NCBI GenBank assembly: GCA_000999395.1
Contig: LCOM01000015.1
Location: 1-34,912 of the forward strand
Length of the DNA stretch: 34,912 bases
Source of the DNA: Parcubacteria group bacterium GW2011_GWA2_47_7
Lineage (GTDB): Bacteria; Patescibacteriota; Minisyncoccia; Phycocordibacterales; UBA6899
Reading direction: 5' to 3'
This document shows, one piece after another, positions 32,381 through 34,912 of this stretch. A program made the position numbers and the translations under genes. Below the pieces are notes generated by a model. The model was given only the letters and a program-made list of their open reading frames with translations, made no database searches and had not been told where the DNA came from. Positions within the stretch are counted from its first letter, which is position 1; each line of letters opens with the position of its first letter.

Positions 32381-32476
32381 TGAATAAGATAGGGCTACGC
32401 GACCGTGAAATGTCCTAAAAACACGTTACAACGTAACATATTCGCCAACAGTACATGTATCACAGACAAAATAGCG

Positions 32477-32492
32477 CGTTTCACGAGAAACA
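32477..32492. promoter_or_regulatory. parS-like site 1
   Basis: The 16-mer CGTTTCACGAGAAACA differs from TGTTTCACGTGAAACA at two positions. It lies upstream of the yraN promoter and is the reverse complement of the TCTCGTG variant found at the other sites. Confidence 0.65.
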
Positions 32493-32507
32493 CTGCATAT
32501 TCTGCTG

Positions 32508-32516
32508 TGATATACT
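32508..32516 (+). promoter_or_regulatory. Extended -10 promoter of yraN
   Basis: TGA precedes TATACT (32511-32516), and the GTG start at 32524 follows after 7 nt. The expected transcription start is at or next to the start codon, inside parS-like site 2, so ParB bound there would cover the promoter. Confidence 0.55.
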
Positions 32517-32531
32517 GTTTCACGTGAAAAC
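32516..32531. promoter_or_regulatory. parS-like site 2, containing the yraN start codon
   Basis: TGTTTCACGTGAAA is identical to the canonical parS over its first 14 positions; the last two (AC) differ. The GTG at 32524-32526 inside the palindrome is the predicted start codon of yraN. Confidence 0.75.
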
Positions 32532-32916
32532 TCCCACAAAAAAACAAAAGACAGGTAAAATTGGCGAAGATTTGGCTGAAAAGTTTCTTATGAAACGCGG
32601 ATTTAGCATTATTCAGCGTAATTATTTGAAAAAAGTGGGAGAAATAGACATTATTTGTGAGAAGGGCCGTAAGTTGTACTTTGTTGAGGTAAAAACCGTT
32701 TCACGTGAAAACGTTTCTCGTGAAACACTGGATGACTACCGTCCGGAAGACAATCTTCACTCGCACAAGATACAGCGAATGGGAAGAGCCATTGAGATCT
32801 ATCTTGAGGAGCGAAATGTAAAACAAGACTGGGAGATACTCGGTGTCATGATTTTGCTTGATTCTAAGGCAAAACAGGCAAAAATCACATTGCTCGAGAA
32901 TTTTGCGTGGATATAG
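32524..32916 (+). CDS. yraN: YraN/UPF0102 family nuclease-like protein
   Basis: 130 residues from the GTG at 32524. This start is preferred to the ATG at 32455 because YraN proteins begin close to KTGKIGEDLAEKFL and because TATACT with a TGA extension lies 7 nt upstream. The fold is that of Holliday-junction-resolvase-like, restriction-endonuclease-type nucleases; the cellular role is poorly defined. Visible motifs: GEDLAEKFLMKRGFSIIQRN, VGEIDIICEKG and LYFVEVKTV, containing the D-ExK acidic/Lys set. Its position inside a parS field is striking: the start codon lies in one parS, and the VSRENVSRE coding segment is made of two more. Confidence 0.88.
   Translation: MKTPTKKQKTGKIGEDLAEKFLMKRGFSIIQRNYLKKVGEIDIICEKGRKLYFVEVKTVSRENVSRETLDDYRPEDNLHSHKIQRMGRAIEIYLEERNVKQDWEILGVMILLDSKAKQAKITLLENFAWI
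32697..32712. promoter_or_regulatory. parS-like site 3 (inside yraN)
   Basis: CGTTTCACGTGAAAAC keeps the 13-nt core GTTTCACGTGAAA. It encodes the first VSREN of yraN and shares its last base with site 4. Confidence 0.65.
32712..32727. promoter_or_regulatory. parS-like site 4 (inside yraN)
   Basis: CGTTTCTCGTGAAACA has two differences from the canonical parS and encodes the second VSRE. Its arrangement directly next to site 3 suggests cooperative ParB loading. Confidence 0.65.
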
Positions 32917-32932
32917 CGTTTCACATGAAACA
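32917..32932. promoter_or_regulatory. parS-like site 5
   Basis: CGTTTCACATGAAACA has two differences from the canonical parS. It begins immediately after the yraN stop codon (32914-32916). Confidence 0.65.
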
Positions 32933-32976
32933 ATTATTTGCTGACCTTGAGTCTTCGTAATTTTTATATAGAAAAG

Positions 32977-32992
32977 TGTTTCTCGTGAAACG
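32977..32992. promoter_or_regulatory. parS-like site 6 with extended palindrome
   Basis: TGTTTCTCGTGAAACG, flanked by AAAAG on the left and CTTTT on the right, makes an 11-bp stem. It may also serve as the yraN terminator, though only a short T-run follows. Confidence 0.65.
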
Positions 32993-33111
32993 CTTTTGTT
33001 CTGGGTGACTCAAACCGCGTTTAAAGCTTTGAGCAATTACCATTTTTCAATATGGCAAATACTGCCCTGTTGAAAATACTCGTAATACGTAAAATGTTAC
33101 ACGATTATCCG

Positions 33112-33127
33112 TGTTACACGTGAAACG
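33112..33127. promoter_or_regulatory. parS-like site 7
   Basis: TGTTACACGTGAAACG has two differences from the canonical parS. It is the rightmost clear site of the field. Confidence 0.6.
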
Positions 33128-33390
33128 GAAATCAAATTGAGTCTTTGTCGTCAGTAATTAAACAAATTTTGATATGATGTGGGTGAATTTGGTTGTGTAT
33201 TAGCGGTTGGTGTTCATTCCACAAGTAAAGTATTCTTCTCTGCACGTTATTTGTGGAGTATGCACTGATGGTAAAGATTGAACAGATTAGAAATATGTTT
33301 TAGTCGTCGGTGATTCAGTTTTGCGTTACGTCTTGTTGTAGTGAGATGTCACCTCTCACATCTATGAAATTTCTGCAGGCAGGGAACTGA

Positions 33391-33420
33391 TTGTCCTTCC
33401 GGATAAATATACACTATAAT
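33391..33420 (+). promoter_or_regulatory. Sigma70-type promoter upstream of the 94-residue gene
   Basis: TTGTCC (33391-33396), an 18-nt spacer, then TATAAT (33415-33420). A second -10-like TATAAA (33472-33477) lies 6 nt before the start codon, so the gene may have two promoters, one giving a leader of about 60 nt and one leaderless. Confidence 0.55.
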
Positions 33421-33483
33421 AGTAAAAAGTGAGTTTTACATGAAGCACTTGCATTATTTCATAATCTGTGATATAAAAATATT

Positions 33484-33768
33484 ATGACTGATTCGAAGCG
33501 TACCGAATTGACCCTGAGAGCTAAAGAGATCATTCATGGTTCGCACCTTTCCACTGCGGACAAGACGCTCCTTGAGGGTCGCGTACTGTTTATTGCAGAT
33601 TCGATGCTTGAAATGTTTGTACAGGTCTGTGATGAAGATCCGTTTGGTGTTGATGCCGTCGTAAAGAGTTTGAAAAAGAAACTCGAAGCAGGTGGCAATT
33701 TAAAGAGTATTCACGAAATTATTAAGCAAGAACGTCGGGAGATAGAAGAGTCATTAGCAATAGGATAA
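33484..33768 (+). CDS. Hypothetical helical protein, 94 residues
   Basis: The family is not recognised. It is nearly all alpha-helical and charged: LTLRAKEIIHG, then SLKKKLEAGGNLKSIHEIIK and a final QERREIEESLAIG. It has no signal peptide or membrane span. TATAAA with a TGA extension (33469-33477) is 6 nt before the ATG. It is followed after 6 nt by a long open gene, so the two form an operon just to the right of the origin/parS region; a role in replication or segregation would be speculation. Confidence 0.65.
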   Translation: MTDSKRTELTLRAKEIIHGSHLSTADKTLLEGRVLFIADSMLEMFVQVCDEDPFGVDAVVKSLKKKLEAGGNLKSIHEIIKQERREIEESLAIG

Positions 33769-33774
33769 ACGATT

Positions 33775-34912
33775 ATGTCAGAAAAATTTGATGATGTGAT
33801 AATAGGTGGGGTGAATGATTTTGAGCGGCAGAAATCGACCGATGCTATTGAGCCCGCTCCGTCGATGCTGGCAGCGGAAAGAAATGATTTTGCTGTATTG
33901 CCTCGAATCGAGGATTTGGAGGGAGTAGATCAATCTTCTCTTGCAATATATGCTGCGGAATTTCAAGCAAGTGCTTCTATAATTGAGTCACCCGACTTCA
34001 GTGCTGTGGCATATCCACAGAATGGATATTCAAATCAAATGGAAAATGTGTCGTACGATGAATCTCTTCGTGAGTTCATTGGGAAAACAATGTCACCGGG
34101 GATGCTGGATGAGTTAATCGCGGGTGTTAATGAACTTTCGGAAGAGAGAAGGGAGGAACTCAAAGACTTTGTTGGCGGCGCGACGGAGATTGCAGTTATT
34201 GCATCCGAGTCTAATTCACCTGAGTCACATGCCGCACGCGTGAGCACCATATCGACTAGTACGGCACTTGGCGAGCTTGAGAGTGTGGACCACAAGGAAT
34301 CAACCGATGAATTGTCTTACTGGCAAAAACCTGAGAATCGCAAAATTCAACGATTACTTGCTACGTTTATTACGGCAGTTGTTGCTGGCGTTGCTGCAGA
34401 GCCCGCCTTTGCTGGTGGGCGAAATCGAATGACCCCAATGCAGGAGCAAGAGCAATATGAAAGATCGCGAGTAGTAAATGCTGCACGTGCTACGGGAGTT
34501 AATATTCTTTTTGGGGTTGTGCAGCAAGCGTTATCACAGCAGGGAATCAACGTTGACGGGCGTGGACCAGTCAATATCCCAGGAACAGAAATGCCTGGTT
34601 ACGGAGGTGTTGTGACAACTCCACCAGTGTACGGGGGGCAAATGCCACCACCACCTGGTATGAATGAAGGATATCCCATGGGTGGAAGAATGAGTAATGA
34701 GCGTATTTCTATCGAGGCGAAGATCATTCGCGACAGAGAAAGGATTGCAGTGCTCGAGGCGCAAATGAAAGAAGATTATGCTAAGGCAATGCAGACGTAT
34801 GCCGAATTGCGGGTAAACCCCAACGATACGAAGCTCATGAAAACTTATGCGAACCAAAGTGCACGCTATCGGAAGACGCAATTGGACATTATGAAAGCAA
34901 AAAATGATTTTG
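33775..34912 (+). CDS. Large hypothetical protein, 3' end beyond window
   Basis: An open frame from the ATG at 33775 to the window edge, 379 codons without a stop. It begins MSEKFDDVIIGGVNDFERQK. The first 190 residues are acidic and soluble. A hydrophobic segment at about 198-217 (LLATFITAVVAGVAAEPAFA) looks like an internal membrane span or signal-anchor. It is followed by a Gly/Pro/Met-rich region (TTPPVYGGQMPPPPGMNEGY) and a charged, coiled-coil-like stretch (RISIEAKIIRDRERIAVLEA) continuing off the edge. The family is not recognised. It follows the 94-residue gene by 6 nt. Opposite-strand frames across it have no support. Confidence 0.72.
   Translation, partial: MSEKFDDVIIGGVNDFERQKSTDAIEPAPSMLAAERNDFAVLPRIEDLEGVDQSSLAIYAAEFQASASIIESPDFSAVAYPQNGYSNQMENVSYDESLREFIGKTMSPGMLDELIAGVNELSEERREELKDFVGGATEIAVIASESNSPESHAARVSTISTSTALGELESVDHKESTDELSYWQKPENRKIQRLLATFITAVVAGVAAEPAFAGGRNRMTPMQEQEQYERSRVVNAARATGVNILFGVVQQALSQQGINVDGRGPVNIPGTEMPGYGGVVTTPPVYGGQMPPPPGMNEGYPMGGRMSNERISIEAKIIRDRERIAVLEAQMKEDYAKAMQTYAELRVNPNDTKLMKTYANQSARYRKTQLDIMKAKNDF

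Larger units (their letters stand above)
32933..33483. other. Non-coding parS/promoter region
   Basis: About 550 nt without a supported gene of normal size. It contains parS-like sites 6 and 7, the half-site TGTTACACG at 33095-33103, a degenerate parS at 33432-33447, the promoter at 33391-33420 and a possible 15-codon upstream reading frame (33440-33487). No other gene is visible. Confidence 0.55.

Noticed and set aside
32420..32438. GTTAC-AAC-GTAAC palindrome as an additional parS
   Set aside because: It has only a 13-nt span with the central bases changed, so it does not fit the 16-bp parS spacing.
34035..34881. Three minus-strand frames opposite the end of the window
   Set aside because: The plus strand has one uninterrupted frame from 33775 to the edge with sensible composition and operon spacing; the minus frames are Ser/Thr/Pro-rich shadows.
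1..34912. CRISPR array or insertion sequence
   Set aside because: No regularly spaced repeats of 24-40 nt and no transposase-like protein were found; the clustered palindromes at 32.5-33.1 kb are parS-like and irregularly spaced.

Overview
The window looks like a chromosomal segment of a Candidate Phyla Radiation bacterium (Patescibacteria, Parcubacteria/Paceibacteria-like). The basis is a PrgI - TraC-like - VirB4 - VirB6-like cluster of the type known from these genomes, several small secreted or membrane proteins of CPR-type families, tRNAs without encoded CCA next to a CCA-adding enzyme, and otherwise reduced housekeeping content. Taxonomy below phylum is inference.

Layout. 1-10.1 kb (minus strand): a type IV secretion/conjugation-like cluster, with a secreted protein cut by the window edge, a small membrane protein, VirB4 ATPase, TraC-like protein, PrgI, a proline-rich protein, a large VirB6/TrbL-like membrane protein, a secreted VirB5-like protein and a membrane-anchored calcium-repeat protein. 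10.3-12.6 kb: secreted and cell-surface proteins. 12.6-15.5 kb: a broken ksgA and a UvrD/PcrA helicase. 15.8-19.6 kb: LysM-M23 peptidase, transglutaminase-like protein, UbiE-type methyltransferase and a PAS-only protein. 19.9-22.7 kb: ComM, a DksA/TraR remnant and a membrane protein. 22.9-26.3 kb: RNA metabolism (split PNPase, NYN nuclease, ribosomal protein S15). 26.4-31.4 kb: two small acidic proteins, Xer recombinase, exonuclease III, NUDIX hydrolase, CCA-adding enzyme, tRNA-Arg. 31.4-33.5 kb: tRNA relics, tRNA-Gly, a cluster of four DnaA boxes and a parS field around a YraN nuclease gene. 33.5 kb to the end: two plus-strand genes, the last one open at the edge.

Strongest observations. (1) 32.28-33.13 kb reads as a chromosome origin/segregation locus: four DnaA boxes in 65 bp, then at least seven parS-like palindromes. 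Long minus-strand runs lie to its left and plus-strand genes to its right. One parS contains the predicted start codon of yraN and two more lie inside its coding sequence. (2) At thirteen or more starts a TAnnnT-type -10 box sits exactly 6-7 nt upstream of ATG or GTG, which implies widespread leaderless mRNAs. Three genes instead carry AGGAGG, two of them behind TTGACA promoters. (3) A 106-nt element with palindromic ends occurs twice, 17 and 18 nt upstream of pnp and of the NYN gene, like a shared structured leader. (4) Four unrelated genes (calcium-repeat protein, ksgA, dksA-like, pnp) each appear to lack an internal piece of roughly 100-150 nt and change frame there. This is either real gene decay or an assembly problem, and it needs read-level checking.
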